Positions 48,700 to 62,299 of a stretch of 64,000 bases of DNA are shown in pieces. This DNA comes from Trichobilharzia regenti (lineage: Eukaryota; Platyhelminthes; Trematoda; Strigeidida; Schistosomatidae). The position numbers were made by a program, and so were the translations under genes. Every line of letters begins with the position of its first letter. Position 1 is the stretch's first letter. The notes beneath the pieces were generated by a model that made no database searches, had not been told where the DNA came from, and saw only the letters and a list, made by a program, of their open reading frames with translations. The stretch lies in contig OX235262.1 in NCBI GenBank assembly GCA_944472135.2, positions 43,761,804 to 43,825,803 on the forward strand, written 5' to 3'.

Positions 48700-49860
48700 C
48701 GCTGAAGTCGGAGAGGCAAAATGACGTGGGCTGGTAGAAGCTTTCGGGAAGCCAGTCAGCCAGCCGGTGTGTCTTCTCTAATTGAAAGCAAGAATAAGAG
48801 TGGTGACGTGGAATGTCCGTACGATGCACGAGACTGGGAAGGCTTCCTGAGTAACCAACGAAATGCAAAAATATGGCGCAGAAGCCCTGGGAATCTGCGA
48901 CAGCAGATAGAATGGACGTGGACTATCAAATCTGTCTACTTGAGAGCAAGTAAGCTAACAGAAGGGAAGAGAGAAGGATGGTGAAAGAGAAGACACAATG
49001 CAAATATAGGCACCAGAAGGAGAAGCTGAGTTCAATGTACATTGCGCTGAATAGAGCAGTAAAGAAGAGGGCGAAAACCAACAAACTGACAGAAGAGACT
49101 GGCAGTGAATACGGGACTGCAGGCAGACATATAGAAGACGGAGGTGATGAAGATAACCAACCAACATCACCAAAAACAATCAGCACCAATCACCATCAAG
49201 GAAAGAGATTTAACAGAGGTCACCTACTTCACTTATCTAGAAAGCACCACTTCAACTACAGGCACACGGAATGTATGTAGATGTCAAAGCCAGTCAAAAT
49301 CGGAGAGGCAACCAGTTCGGAAATCTTTTACAGTCAACATATGAAACAAGATTAGGATTTTCAGTACCAATGTCAAGTCGGTCTTTCTATGTGGGTTCGA
49401 AACTTGCACTGCGGGCGACGGAAAGGATTTCTAGCAGGTAGCAGATTTTTTTGAACAGCTGCCTTCGCTGGCTTCATGCTGAAGATCAAATGGCCAGCCA
49501 GAAGGAATAAGCAACAAGAAACTATTGGAAAAAACCAGCCAAGAGCCTATCGCCCTACAAAGATGCTGGAGAAAATGGAAACGAGTGGAGCATATACTGA
49601 GGAAACCGTTGAGTAACATCGCGTTCAGAGCAGGTCATGGCTCGAGTGGGGTCCCGATGGGAAGCGACGAGTGGGTCGTCGGTACGAGGGTGACATGGAA
49701 GAGATCGTGTGATGAGATGAGAGATTATGGTCGATCGTAGGCCTAGCTTAAGAGGAGAGAAGAAGATTGGACAAAGTGGAGCTGAGTACTCATCCCTTCT
49801 TAACAGTATGGTGGTGTGATACGGAAAATGGGGTCCAACGTAATATAATTCTCGCATATT
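48700..49860 (+). pseudogene. Decayed second type of RTE-like element
   Basis: An endonuclease start VVTWNVRTMHETGKAS with a following TNEMQKYGAEALGI can be read at 48800-48890. The sequence then jumps to RT C-terminal material (APITIKERDLTEVTYFTYLES, 49165-49250). It is interrupted by many frame changes. The ETGK-type endonuclease start sets it apart from the CQIGQ-type elements elsewhere in the window. Related remnant: 60980-61850. Confidence 0.75.
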
Positions 49861-52140
49861 CCCACAGTCTAATTCGGCATTAGCAACACAACACGATATA
49901 TCTATTTGAACATTTTGTGTGATATTAGAGGCAGAATACCCTTCTCACGCATATGCACTACATGGACAAAGGAATACTATATTTATCTGAACATTCTATT
50001 TTATGTCGTTTAATATAAACCAAAATCACACGCTCAGTGGTTGATTAAGTCGAAAATATACCTTGACTTCCGTGCCTTGCCTTCTGCTGTTGCAACAGTA
50101 CTGACCCCGTTTGTTTTCTGGACGTGCTATTCACACTATGATTCGACTTTTTGTTCTCCATTCACATGGAACAAGTCCATTGAGAACTGTAAGATATCAC
50201 CATCATAAAACGGAATTTCACATATTTTTCTAAATCCTTTAACTAATTGCCTAAATGAACTGCAACTCATGATGTCATCGGAATCATTTGCATTTTACGT
50301 ACTCTTCTTCTTTGTATCTTTAGCCTACTCTCAGTGTACAGTTGTAGTTTTTTGTCCTCTTATTGTGTTTTTGGGCCTGGAAAATGACAGGTAACTTAGG
50401 GAAACACCACCTGTCGACATCATTTGGGCACAATGACCAGAATAACCATGTTTCATTAAAAAATGTATCTGAGTAAATTTTACTTAAGTAAGCTGTATCC
50501 TCTCGTTCGACCTGCGATCTTCAAAAAATACGTATACTTATAATGGGGAAATGCTATTGGAATAATTAGAGCAAAGTGAGACGATTATTCTGACCATTGC
50601 AGAAACAATCTAGTTTTACCATACAAATGCGGCAATTCGAAATTTGCGCTTCGTCTTTGGAGTCTTAGCTGTTGGGTGCATTAGTTCATCGGATGTGTCG
50701 AAGGCCTTTCTCATACCACATATTAGTGGCGTAGTCCGTGGCATTTGGTATCTTCCATTTGCCTTTACATTCTTTTGTGATCCCAAAGACGCATGATATG
50801 GAAGGGTAAGTCACACATGTTTCTGCTTGCGTGGAATCGGCAGTTGTTGTGCCGTACAACATGCAATGTAACCCTTCTTATGACTTTGTTCAACCCTATG
50901 TAATTGAATTTTGGCGACTCCATGATATTAGGCTTTCTTTTCACTGCCAGGCATCACGTACTGTTTCTTCGAATTTATAGCTCTTCCTCCAAAAGCTTCC
51001 AGACATGTGTGACGTAGATACGGTAAAATTGAGTTCCGTAATGTGAATTAAGATCTGGGTTGGCATTCCAAGTAGCTTCACCTATTCTTTTCGACACGAA
51101 GTGTGTATTTGATTTGTCTTTACTGTCAATATGCCAGTTGTCGGATAAGTGGCGGGAAACACTACTCCATCTACTTCAGAGACTGGACGGAGCTATTAAT
51201 TGTCAACCTACCAGTTCTGGACATTGACAAAGCCTTCAATCATTGGTAAACGGAATGACTGACAAGTCACCTCTTAATGCATGCATCAAAATAAAAGCTA
51301 TATGCGAGATAGAAAAACTGTCATCTAAGGGAAAACTTGGTTAAAGGGAACGGTCGCTAAATATTTCCGTGAATTTTTACTTGTGAATGCACCCCTTGGT
51401 CTACTGTGTCTACGTCAACATTTACTCTGATACTTTTTTCCGTCAGTAGTAAAAGCTATTACCAAGTCAATTATTTAGTATTGAACACCGCTTATCATAG
51501 AACCCATAAGAGCGTGGAGACAAAAGCATCCATTTCTTACCTAGAGGCGCTCTTGGTTTTTTGTGTGTTTTTGATGCAGTTAGATTTCAAACGATTATAA
51601 GTCATCTAATCTTAGACTTAATGAAGGTAATAGTGCGGTCATTTCGATGGCGACTTTTACTTATTCTACTAAATCGGAATAACCAATCATCAACTTAAAG
51701 CAAAGAAACTGATCCTCATTCTCACACATCTAACTAAGGGCACTTACCATTTAAAGGTTCAGCTTTCAGGTTCTCTACTCCAGTGCAGAAATTAAAATGT
51801 CTGCACTTCGATTAAATGTAGATATCTGTATTACTAGTTGTGTACTTTTTGAATTGCTCTGTGAGATGGAGTTCAACCTCTATAAATAGAGGCCATTAGG
51901 AAGCCAGCCTTATCATAGAATGATCTACTTATCGTAGTCAGCTGTCTTAATAGACCTAATTAGTTTATGGGTATTTTGAAGTGCCCATTTTCATCACCTA
52001 CTACTATTCATTGTCAGTTCATTAGAATCAGTCTTTTGCCATCAGTCAGTTCATGTGATACTACCCACAACTGTTTAATAAACTTTGATTGCATGTTACC
52101 ATAAAGCTTAACATAAAAGCATAATTTTTCAGGTTGCTAC
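49861..52140. other. Intergenic stretch, no recognisable gene
   Basis: About 2.3 kb of AT-rich sequence between two decayed RTE-like remnants. I see no coding region with family motifs and no bounded repeat. Confidence 0.4.
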
Positions 52141-52144
52141 ATTT

Positions 52145-53110
52145 GAGGAAAGCTGACTGACTGGTTTCAACGTAGAACTTTGCACAGATGTGCAGCAGTT
52201 TGAGTTCCCACTCTCTCTTGATGTAGCATACAAAGCAAGAGAATAGGGTAAAGAGAGGTAATAAACAGAAATAGGATGCAAAAAGAATAGTAATATAGAA
52301 GAACAATATGGTTTTATTGGATATTATAAACCACAATGAGTGAAAACATCTGCGTCAGTCATTGAGGACGATTTTGAGCCATATCAACAGTTATTTGTCT
52401 TTAGCCTTCATTGGTTCTTACCATCCTGAGGACCCCAACCCGAAAGCCCGTGTACACCTCCCTACGTGGCTGGCTGGCTTAAACTAACTGTTGTGGATGA
52501 CTGATGCAACCATGTTTTGATGTGACCACCACTAGCTAACTCTTTTCCAGCCTGAATTTATGTCAGCTAAAATTGCTCGTCGATGAAGGCGAAGACTAGG
52601 AATGCGTGCGTAACACATGTTCTAACCATCTCTCTCAATCGGTGTAACTTCACATCCCCATCAATTGATTCCCCCTCTCACCCCAATATGTCTCAACTTA
52701 TTATATCGCTTAACACGGAAGATGGAACGCAGGCACGTATGATCAAAAACTGGTAACAATCCTGCTCATGTCTTCCACTTCCAGTGGGAATGTCTCGCTA
52801 ACAGTCAGCCGTAAAAGAGGACGAAACAAACTGCTGCTGTGCAGTACACGTCCCCTGGTCGATAGCCAGCTAGCCGGATATCACATCTACTAAGCTAGAG
52901 ATAGTGTAAGTTGGCATATGCCAAATGAGACTTCTGTATCAATGCTGAGATTTCGTGAGGGATTAACCCGCTGTCACTGGCTGATGCAACTTCTCGAATA
53001 AGTGAAGTGGACAACACTCTCTACGACTTCTCTCCTGCCTATCTTTAAGCTAGGTGTGTCAATGTAATCCACTCCTGTAGCATCATCTTGCGTTTGACAG
53101 AGGGAGCGAA
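52145..53110 (-). pseudogene. Decayed RTE-like 3' region
   Basis: It matches the 3' third of the RTE-like elements (compare 28090-29000) throughout, including the 3' tail (CTGACTGACTGG), GTAGAACTTTGCACAGATGTGC and the region of RWLGHVLRM. Many indels leave no open frame. A further trace of the same 3' region lies at about 53270-53400. Confidence 0.75.
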
Positions 53111-53399
53111 CCACATCTCAAACTCAAGAAAGCACAAAAAAGATGGCAGAAGAAATGCCATAAATCCTGCAGATAGAATTATAAAGCAGTGTTTAAATGA
53201 ATAGTGAATATTTTCATAATTAGGAATATAACAGTAACTGTATCTGCACCATTGTGAACCATGTTGATTTATATTATCGGGAGTCTAAAACCTTTGATTC
53301 CTAACGCCCCAATGCACCCAGAAAAGCACTGTATACCTCCATTTATGATGCAGACCAACAAACAATGACTTGAAGGTTAGGTGCCATTTTTCGTTGTAG

Positions 53400-54600
53400 C
53401 TATTGTCAAACTTACTCTTATTTTAAATAAAATTGTTCGCTGAAGAAGGCAGTAACTCGATGTGTGTAGAGCATATTTCAGCTTCAGTCAATAGTTCTTT
53501 ACAACTCCATACATTTACTTTTCCTCTTTATCTAACGTTCTGCGCATTATCTCACTATTGTCCACCACATAGCCCCACTTAACTTAAGCATGTATAGCAA
53601 GAGCCCCTAATCGTTTCGTATCAGTCCTCAATCGTCATATCTCGCAGTAGTAAAGTAAGATGACAAGAAATGCTACACAGTGTATGCGCCTCCACGTTAC
53701 TAACCGCTCCCATCTTTGTCCAACGTAATAAATGTGACTTCAGTCTTTGGTTTTCACATAAATGTTTAGCCTGCTTCCTTCCGTAGCATGGATGTAATGC
53801 TCACATTTTCGAATTCAGTGTTTACTCCGGAAAAGACCTCTAATCCCTTTCTACAATGGTTAGTAGCCAGTATAGTTCTTGGATTGGCGTCGACCACCAT
53901 TAAGTGAGGAAGTATGTCTGCCTAATTAGATGCTGATCAAAAATGAGTAAGATGAGTGAATATGATCATCAAACTCAATCTGTCTGCATAAGTTACTTGG
54001 AAACCCAGAGACGTGTTTTTAACGTATTGCCGGAGGTACATTTATAGTCTGTTCCAGTTCATCCAATTTAGGAAGCATCTATTACTCTACCACGTAAAAT
54101 ATATAATCGATTAAGTTCTTTTCTTTTTTAAATACATTATCATGTAAAATCCACTGCCTATTTTCCATAGGTTAACGAGTAAGGTAATAAAAAATCATGA
54201 CAGTCCTAAAGCATTGCTAAACTTTTCAAGTGCTACCAAGTAGGAATAAAACTTAAGTTTTACGAATTTTGAGGTTATTTTCTTATTGATGTGTACGTAC
54301 ATGTGTATTATTTAGGATTCGGTAACCGTAACATTGTCGGATAATACGTATAGCATGCATCACATTAAATTAAGAATTCTGGTTTTGTAAGAGATTGCTT
54401 TTCTAAATGCACAGCTATTTTGTCCCACCAAAACTCACCTAATAAGCAAAGCTTCGTATCACGCTTTTTATCGTTTTCCTTAGAAATTTACTCTTCTCTC
54501 TTTGTCCGGTTTTCTTCGTATCCTTCGAACATGTTTTTTCTTTCATTTTTAAAATTCGAAATCCCTAGTTCACAAGTTCATTTCAATAGATTGTCTAAAA
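53400..54600. other. Upstream region of the TEC-like gene
   Basis: No gene recognised. A polypyrimidine tract ending TTTAACAG (54645-54652) sits 10 bases before the TEC-like start codon, so an upstream non-coding exon is likely somewhere here. Confidence 0.4.
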
Positions 54601-54662
54601 AACCAAAACATTTCTGCAGACTTTTGATTTATTTTGTTTTCTTGTTTAACAGATCATAAATA

Positions 54663-57600
54663 ATGATTTCTACAGATCAAGAACTCAAGGTTTCTCGTAT
54701 GACAAAAAGATCTCAAAATAAGAAGTTATTCGGTCGTGATAATTACAAACTGCGCGAATTCGTATTGCAACCATATTGTATCCGGTATTTTGAAGTTAGT
54801 GGTGGAGTAAGTCTATTTTAAAAGAGATTCAATGTTATTTGGTTTTAGAGTCGTGGTAAAGAAAAAGGTCAGCTTTTACTGAGTCATGTTAAGTTTATTG
54901 AAAAAGTACAAGATGATGAGCTTGATAATAAAAAGAATGCCTTTCAAGTATGTGTACAATTATCCAAATCCTTATTTAATTTAAAAGGTTGCTTATGCAG
55001 AGGATGCAATTTCCAGTACTTGGTACCTATTATACATTGTTGCGAATTCTGCTATTGAAAGAGATGATTGGATTAGTTTAGTCCGATTCTGTAAGTCATT
55101 TCAACTAAATGTGAATAAACTATTCTTACGCGTAATCATTTCTACGAGCATATCTTTTGAAATGTTTGTGAATATTTCAGATACACGTGAACGAGGTGCT
55201 GCTTTCCTACCACGCTATCATCCCGGTGTTTGGAAGCGTCCTGGTAGATATAGTTGCTGTGATGATATTAACCGTCGTTCTATGGGATGTCAGCCAACTA
55301 ACGAACCGGGTCCATCGGTTGTCATTGAACAACTTTGGCGTACAGCTGCAGGTGTTGACTCAAGTAATTTTCAACCTCAAATGACTCAGGTTGTGACTAC
55401 AACCAGTCCTGTGCCCAACACACAAGCCTCATATCCTATTTCCAATCCTCAATTGGTTACAGTCCAGCTTAATTCAAATATACAACTCACATCTAATCCA
55501 ATGTCTGTCCCTGATTTGAATTCTACTAATGTTGCTTCTACTGCAGCTTCGTTTATTCCACTGACTTCTGCCGTTGGGTTACCTGTACTTCATCAAACAC
55601 CTGGTCTTTCAGCTCCTGTTACAGGGGTGTTAATGCCTACTGCGGTAACCAGTTCAGTTGCGCCTTCAACCTTATTTCAGATACAACAGCAACAACAGCA
55701 GTTCCTCTTACAACAGAAACAACAGCAACAACAACTTGCCATGCTTGCAAGTAGCAATGTTGGCCAATTTTCGCATCTAAATAATGCATTACGTCGGTCA
55801 GGAATGAATCAGAATCGAGGACATTCTTTGCGTTATATTCAACCAACTTTTGATATGGTAAGAGCTAATTTATTTCTCGAGTTCTGAAGTGCATTCATAA
55901 TAGAAACTATTTATATCATTTATGCTTCTGTTTGATGCATCCATATGATTGTACTGTTAATGTCAATTTATCATAATCCCTTTTTTGAGAAAGGACGTGC
56001 AAGCTAATTATTGGTTTCGACAGGCTGTGAAAGTTTATTGAGTTAGTCAGACATTGATCGAGCAAATCTTCCGTAGATAATTCGTACTTTCGGATAAATG
56101 TGTTAAGTTGAATGAATCATGGCGAAAATGTACTTAAGTGAGATATGAAAACATTTCATACGAAATCAACAAAGCGTCATTGTTATGCCTGAAAATACCA
56201 TTGATTATCGGTATTATTCGTGCAGCAGGTAGACGACAAATAAAAGACATTGATGGTAAAACTTCTTTTAGCAATGTAATGTATTATTACAATTTTTTTT
56301 ATTATTCCCTTAAGTTCCGATTAGCTCTTGTTATCTCCGTTTGAGGTCTTGTCCATTACTGTTTAGAATTGTCTGTAGAAGTCTTCCCTCTACTCTTGAC
56401 CTGCATTGTTTGTCCGAGCGTAGCACTACATTGGATAACTATAACTTTTCTTCTTTATGAATTGAATCTTCCATTATTCCGGAGGAGATTGGTTGCCGAT
56501 AGATAAGAGTTTTCGATGCTTTTGGTGGCACCATGATAACCTTCCACTGAATGTGCCCTTGGTTGTCACCTGGATGGTTGCAGTAGGTTGTCAACTCTCC
56601 AGTTAACGATTTGTAGAGTCCACTTCTATTCCATCTACCCTCAGTAGTTTCCTAGGACTTCTTTGCCATATCTCCTCACTTATTTTGCAATCAAAGCAGC
56701 CTTTCCAGCCTCGAACATCGTGTGAACATTCCATGTTCTCATATTCTCATCTGTCACTGATTGCATTCATGCTTTCATTAGTTTCTATCCCTTATTTTGT
56801 CTTCGACTTTCTGTCTTACGCTTTCCTTTTTACGTGATATAACCGGTTTATGTAAATGAGTTTATGATAATGGTTATATTTCACTCGTGTATCGCTTACT
56901 GTATCCAAGGTTTCCAAATTTTCAAGGTGAATCAATACACAGATTCTTTAACATACATTATTGATTAACAGGTGATTGTTTTTTCACTGAAAGCGAATAA
57001 TCATTGTTGGTATAATTTAGTTAATTTTGTATTCCCTACCAGTTTTGATGCCAATAAAATAAGCAGGATTGTAATATTGAAGGAAAGCATTTGTTAATTA
57101 ACAAAAGAGAGAATACCTTTCATCTCATAAACTTAGTATCTTCTATATGGTGATCTGTGACTTCTTCAAAGTTTTTGAACCTGTTGTTAGATAGTTAGAT
57201 CTCAGTTACCCGGTACTAGGTAGTGAGTCATACTTGGTGTGCTTGATGTCTGATGATACTACCCAATTGCTTCAGGGCTGAAGTAGGGGGAACGAAATGC
57301 AATCATCTGACCCACTGGCTGGTAGTCGAGTGTTTATGTCAAATAGCCACACCTTAGTGCCTAGAAAGTTAGAATTATGTTGTAGAGAATTGTTTTGTCT
57401 GGATATATTTTTAATTTCGACGCAAAGCCAAAAAGCTAATCGAATTTTGATAGGTTTACTTAGGATTCTTAAAGTGGATCAGCGGACTAGGTATTTCAAT
57501 TTCAACCAGAAAGTCATGGCCTAAATTCCTGATCTTCTTGCCGAGATCTAGGTAGCAAAGTGGAATCGTCGACCCTTAAATAACAGGTGGAGTTCATACG

Positions 57601-60600
57601 CAAGTTAGTTAACATGCATATGGTTTGCTGTGCGGTAGTAACTGTTGTTTTCAGGGTTCTTGCCATCCTAGAGATAAGCTTTCCGTTATAATCTGTTATA
57701 ACCAACTTATGTCTTACCGTCTTTATATGGATTATCAGTTTTTGTTTACTGTACTTAAGTATTCACTTTTGATTTTGGTTAAGGCTTTTTTTTGTTAACT
57801 GGTTATCTAAATGTACTCACCCATTTTATAGAAAATATGTAAGATTACTCAGCAACCCTTTTGCAACTGTATGCAGTTGGCAAAAAGCTACACCTATTGT
57901 GTTAGGTCTGGTATTACTACCTGGCTGTCCAAGCCTCTATAGGTGAAGCGAGTTTCCAACCCCGTAACTACATGGTTGGAAGTCTAGTGCCTAGATAAGT
58001 GGACAACAGCTTCACATAGCAAACATAGTGTTTACCTGTATTTCACATTTGATGTCGTAATATGGTCTCAATTTTGAAATAACATTAAGGCTTTTGGTGA
58101 AGATGTTACCTAGCTGGACAATAAAAGCTTCGCAATTATATCAACCAGCTCAGAGAACGCAACCACACCAAAGTAGTTCTAATTTCTTGGAGTTGATTAC
58201 ATATTTATCTCCTGTTTAAGATGTCTGTCTGTCTGGATTCAACATAGAACTTGGCACCGAAGTGCAACAGTTCGAGTTGCCACCTTCCAAATAGCACACA
58301 GAGGTAGACAAAAAGATGAGTGAAGAGAATCAATACAGTCTGACAAGTATAAGAGTGAAACAGAATGGGTAATGGTAGAAAGGAATATGAAAGATTACAG
58401 AGACTGAATACATCTCCGCTGGCCATTGACAACGATTTTGAGTCATGTCACATATTGTCTCCAGCCATTGATTCCTAGAGTCAGTCCCGAGGGCCCCAAC
58501 CCGGAAGTCTGCATCTCCCTACCTGACCGACTCAGTTTAACTGTCGAGGATTTCATGGATTGATGAGGCCATGTTTTTGTTTGACCACCACTTACTCTTT
58601 TCCAACCTGCACCTATATGAGGTAGTAATGCCCGTCAGGGGAGGCGATGGTTAGGCATGCGCAGCACGTGACCTAGCCATCTCAATCTATGTAACTTTAT
58701 AGCCTCGTCGATTGATTTTCCCTCTTTACCCAACACTCTACGCCTAATGTCAACATTACTTACCTTATTATACCACCTAACGTGAGACAGAGATCGCAGA
58801 CATCTATGATCGAAAGCAGTCAACCTTTTCATGTCTTCAACGCGTATTGGCCATGTTTCAGAGCCATAGAGAAGGACGGAGCGAACTGCTGAGCAGTACA
58901 CACGTCCCTTGGTTGATAACCGGATGTCACGCCTACGCCAGAGATGGTGTAAGTCAGCGAAAGCAGCTCGAGCTTTTCGGATCCGTGCTGAGATTTCATC
59001 GCCAATCAGTCCGTTGGCGCTGATACAACTTCCCAAATAGGTGAAGTGGTCAACATGTTCTATCACTTCACTCCCTATCACTAAGTTAGGGGTTGACGTG
59101 GTCCAGTCCTGTAGCAGCATCTTACATTTTGTAGGGGCAAATCGCATGCCAAACATACGAAGATTGCTACTCAAGGTGTTCAGAAGACTCTGCATTTTGT
59201 CATCATCCTCCCCTAACAGGACTATGTCATCTGCATATTCTAAGTCCATAAGACTATTCCCTGGTAACAAGTCGATTCCTAAGTCACTACGTTCAGTTAA
59301 GGATACTTCCGTTAGCATACATATGACGAAGTTAAACAGAAATGGGGAAAGTGGACATCCCTGTCGGACACCACTGGTTGTTACCAATTCAGATGACAAT
59401 TCCCTATAAGCCCTTACACGACTACGTGAGTTTGAATAGAGTGCCTTGATTAGTGAAATGTACTTTCTTGGCATTCCTTTCACAGTCAGACATCGCCATA
59501 GTACCTTTCGATCCACGGAGTCGAAGGCCGCCTTCAAGTCAAGAAATATGTCAATTGTTGGACGCCAAAAAGTGTGTCTATATTCTAGAATCTGTCGAAG
59601 AGTGAAGATATGATCTATGCCCTGTTTAAGATATTAAAGATGATAGTTTCACTATGTTATATACTTCTTCATTTGCAAAAGTAAAGGATCTCCTCATATG
59701 TAGGCATTTTTTCTCTCTTTCAATCGTTATTAACCTACTGATATCGTTTTAGTGTGTAATGCTGAAAATTCCATACTTGTACCGAAAATACAGTGTGGAA
59801 TCAAGCTGTAAATCAAAAATAAAATAAATAAAAATAAAATTATTAACATTTTTCTGTGCCATACTAAACAATAATTTTTGACCTAGTGTTCTTTGACAGA
59901 TACTGCTAGTTTAGTCACTTATTACTAAAACGTACGTCTTTGGATTGTGGTGGTTGTCTGTTGCCTGGAGAAGTTCTAACTTAAAATAGAAGTAGTTACA
60001 TAGCACTTACGTCTGCTGTGATAGATGATAGGTGAACCAAATTATTAGTCTGCAGCTTTTCACAATAGTGCACCAGTCTAAGTTTCTACACTTCATAAGA
60101 GCACTCATGAAGGTAGAAAAAATGCAAGGAAACTAAAGTACACGTAAATGTACGGGAGAAAGATTAATTTTAATTATATATGTTATAAGGTGTCAGCCGT
60201 TTGTGCGCAAACCACTGAATTTCAGACAGGGAATAGCAGTCATTCAAATGTCCCCTGCATCTATATAAGAAGGCTGTCCACACAACTTATACACGTTTAA
60301 TCAGCCGTATTAGTTGTATGAAGGTTTAGAGGTGTGAGGGGGGGGGGAATTCCTTAACGTAATTTCAGTAAGCTGTGTCACCGTACAGAGTCAGTGATCA
60401 TCAGACTTCATGAGGAATTTAGACTATGTGAGGAATTTGGAATCGCTAATCGTGTTTCATTATTATGCAAAAAAGCATACTGTTTGTTAGGAAGACTTTG
60501 CTATCCTGTACTTATTTATTTTTTGTCTCCTGTCATTTGTCTTCCGAGACACGCCAAGGTTTTATTACTAATATCCTCCCTTATTTGTTACTTTTTTTAA

Positions 60601-62206
60601 CGTTTCACTCGAAGCTCACGTGCCTGTGTTTTATATTATTTTATCACTACACCTCGTTTAATAACTACAGTAACAGCCTTATTCTAGAGAATATGTTAAC
60701 ACATACTATATGATTTTAAGCGTATTTGAATTGCATAATATCCACTCTTCAAGTAAAATAGTATTGGGCAGTACATCATGTGACTGTTGTTCCATATGAA
60801 ACAGTATCTAGCCCTCTACGATATTTCCCCCTCATTTCCTTCAATAAGCTCTCTTCATTGTGTTGACAACAAACTAAAAGCTGTGCAAGTTCAAGTAGTG
60901 ATCTAAAAACGTAATAGGATAATTTATGCAGTAAGAAATGGCAAACAGTTCATACAATATAATATTATTATTCCTTTGGGTTCCGGTTGGAACTTAGGGT
61001 TTCAACACCACATCTCCATTTCGTCCTGTTCTCTGCAGTCCTCTTCAGCTGGCTTCATGACTGCCCTTAAGCTATAATCTCCCCCCCCCCCTAGACGATC
61101 TTCTCCTTGCCACTTTCGGACCCAAGACAAACTGTTTGTTCCCCAGCTGGGTTCCATTCGAGGGTTTGCCTGGCGTGTGATGTCATCCAAGGGTCTCCTC
61201 ATAGTATGTGCTTTCCATTTCCGTTTCCTTCTGCATATTTGCTGGGCGATAGGTTCTTGGTTGGTCCGTTGTCAGGGTTCCTTCGGTCTTCGGTATCGAG
61301 CCAGTCACAGCAGCTGTTGACGAAAGTCTGAAGCATCTTGTAGGAAATGCCTTTCCTGACACTCCAAGTCTCTGACCCATATAAAAGTGCTGACTGACTT
61401 AACATTAGTTTTGTAAATCCTGATTTTGTCCCTTATGCTGGATGCAGATTTCCTAACCGATTTCATTGTAACAAACGCCTGGTTTGCTTTTCCGATCCTC
61501 ACTGGCTTTGACAGCTTGATCAGTGCCACTTGCAGTTGCCGTGATACTGCCCAAATAAATTAGGGACGTGACCTCTTTCAAATTTACTCCCTCGATAGTG
61601 ACTGCTGCTTGCTGTTGTCGGTTAGTTATCTTTATCACCTCCGACTTCTCTATATTCACCTGAAGTCCTGTGTTCGGTGCTTCTTCTACTAACTTGTTAT
61701 TACTCACGAGTAAGTCTTCGAGTTTGTGTGACATCAGGTATAAATCATCCGCAAAATCCTGATCTTTTGTAGTCTTCCTATCGATCCAACTTATGCCTGC
61801 ATTGTGCTGGATGGCAATTAGAGGTAACCCAGCGATTTAAGCAGGCTTACTTGAGGAGCATACAGGAAATGTAAGATGTCATATATCCTGTTTCGCGTAT
61901 TTTAATATTTGTTTATTTCGTGTATATACATTCTTACTTTATGTTTCTTTTCTTTTCAAAATGATAACAACTACTTTCCGCCTATTTGTATATTATCTTT
62001 CTATAGGATGAAGGAGAGAATACAGTCATTGCAGTACATAATTATAATCCTGTAAGAGAAAATCAATTACCTTTACAAAAAGGTGAAAAATATTATGTAG
62101 TCAATCAGAGTAATGCTCAATGGTGGTATGTTAGAAATATGGCTGGTCAATTAGGTTACGTGCCTACAAATTATGTTCACAAACCAAATAGTTTAAATTC
62201 ATTTGA
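54663..62206 (+). CDS. TEC-family non-receptor tyrosine kinase, N-terminal exons only (PH, Btk motif, SH3)
   Basis: Exons: 54663-54806, 54849-54947, 54988-55090, 55181-55857 and 62007-62206, with GT/AG ends and matching phases, giving 408 residues before a further donor at 62207. Residues about 20-115 form a PH domain (KLREFVLQPYCIRYFEV, STWYLLYIVAN, ERDDWISLVRF). Residues 128-152 are a Btk zinc motif, YHPGVWKRPGRYSCC...MGC, with ligands H129, C141, C142 and C152; PH plus Btk motif is diagnostic of the TEC family. A linker of about 190 residues rich in Ser, Thr, Pro and Gln follows, with Gln runs. Residues 346-402 are SH3 (IAVHNYNP, KGEKYY, QWWYVRN, GYVPTNYV). SH2 and kinase exons must lie beyond 64000. 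TEC kinases bind membrane phosphoinositides through PH and signal below receptors; that is family knowledge. The last intron seen is 6.1 kb. Confidence 0.92.
55858..58090 (+). other. First part of TEC-like intron 4
   Basis: No exon recognised. Two mutually similar patches near 57270-57400 and 57860-58040 share CTAGTGCCTAGA-type wording and may be copies of an unidentified dispersed repeat. Confidence 0.35.
58091..58185 (+). repeat. Decayed hammerhead-like/Penelope terminal fragment
   Basis: GTGAAGATGTTACCTAGCTGGACAATAAAAGCTTCGCAA, then ATATCAACCAGCTCAGAGAACGCAACC. This parallels the minus-strand sequence 44580-44510. Changes in both core boxes (GTGAAGA, TAAA) would abolish ribozyme activity. 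Confidence 0.5.
58223..59620 (-). mobile_element. 5'-truncated RTE-like element in TEC-like intron 4
   Basis: Flanked by the 12-bp target duplication CCTGTTTAAGAT (58211-58222 and 59621-59632). It contains a 300-residue open frame (59537-58635) with KAAFDSVDRKVLWRCL, GVRQGCPLSPFLFN and EYADDIVLLGEDDDKM, ended by the same TGA after RMPNHRLP as the copy at 31723-32949. The two are close relatives. Antisense to the TEC-like gene. Confidence 0.93.
59633..60975 (+). other. Middle of TEC-like intron 4
   Basis: No gene or bounded repeat recognised. It includes a run of ten G at about 60338-60347. Confidence 0.4.
60976..61850 (-). pseudogene. Decayed RTE-like remnant of the second type
   Basis: On the minus strand the RT catalytic region reads DQDFADDLYLMSHKLEDLL (about 61775-61718), then VNIEKSEVIKI, GVNLKEVTSLIYLGS, and ALLYGSETWSVRK with later blocks in shifted frames. 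It is closer to the remnant at 48700-49860 than to the intact RTE-like elements. It includes a run of eleven C at 61081-61091. Antisense to the TEC-like gene. Confidence 0.8.
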
Positions 62207-62299
62207 GTAAGTTTATTTCAGTCGTGTTCTTGCCTTGCTGTTTTTTATATATGTGTTGTAATAGTTTGATGGCGACTCTAGTCTATGAAAGTTTACACC

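Noticed and set aside
57251..57295. CTGATGA followed by GAAAT, a possible schistosome hammerhead
   Set aside because: The intervening bases do not form a stem II adjoining both boxes, and the sequence does not follow the SM-alpha motif.
61081..61091. Run of eleven C (and ten G near 60338) as a structural signal
   Set aside because: Simple homopolymers in intron or decayed transposon; nothing ties them to a function.
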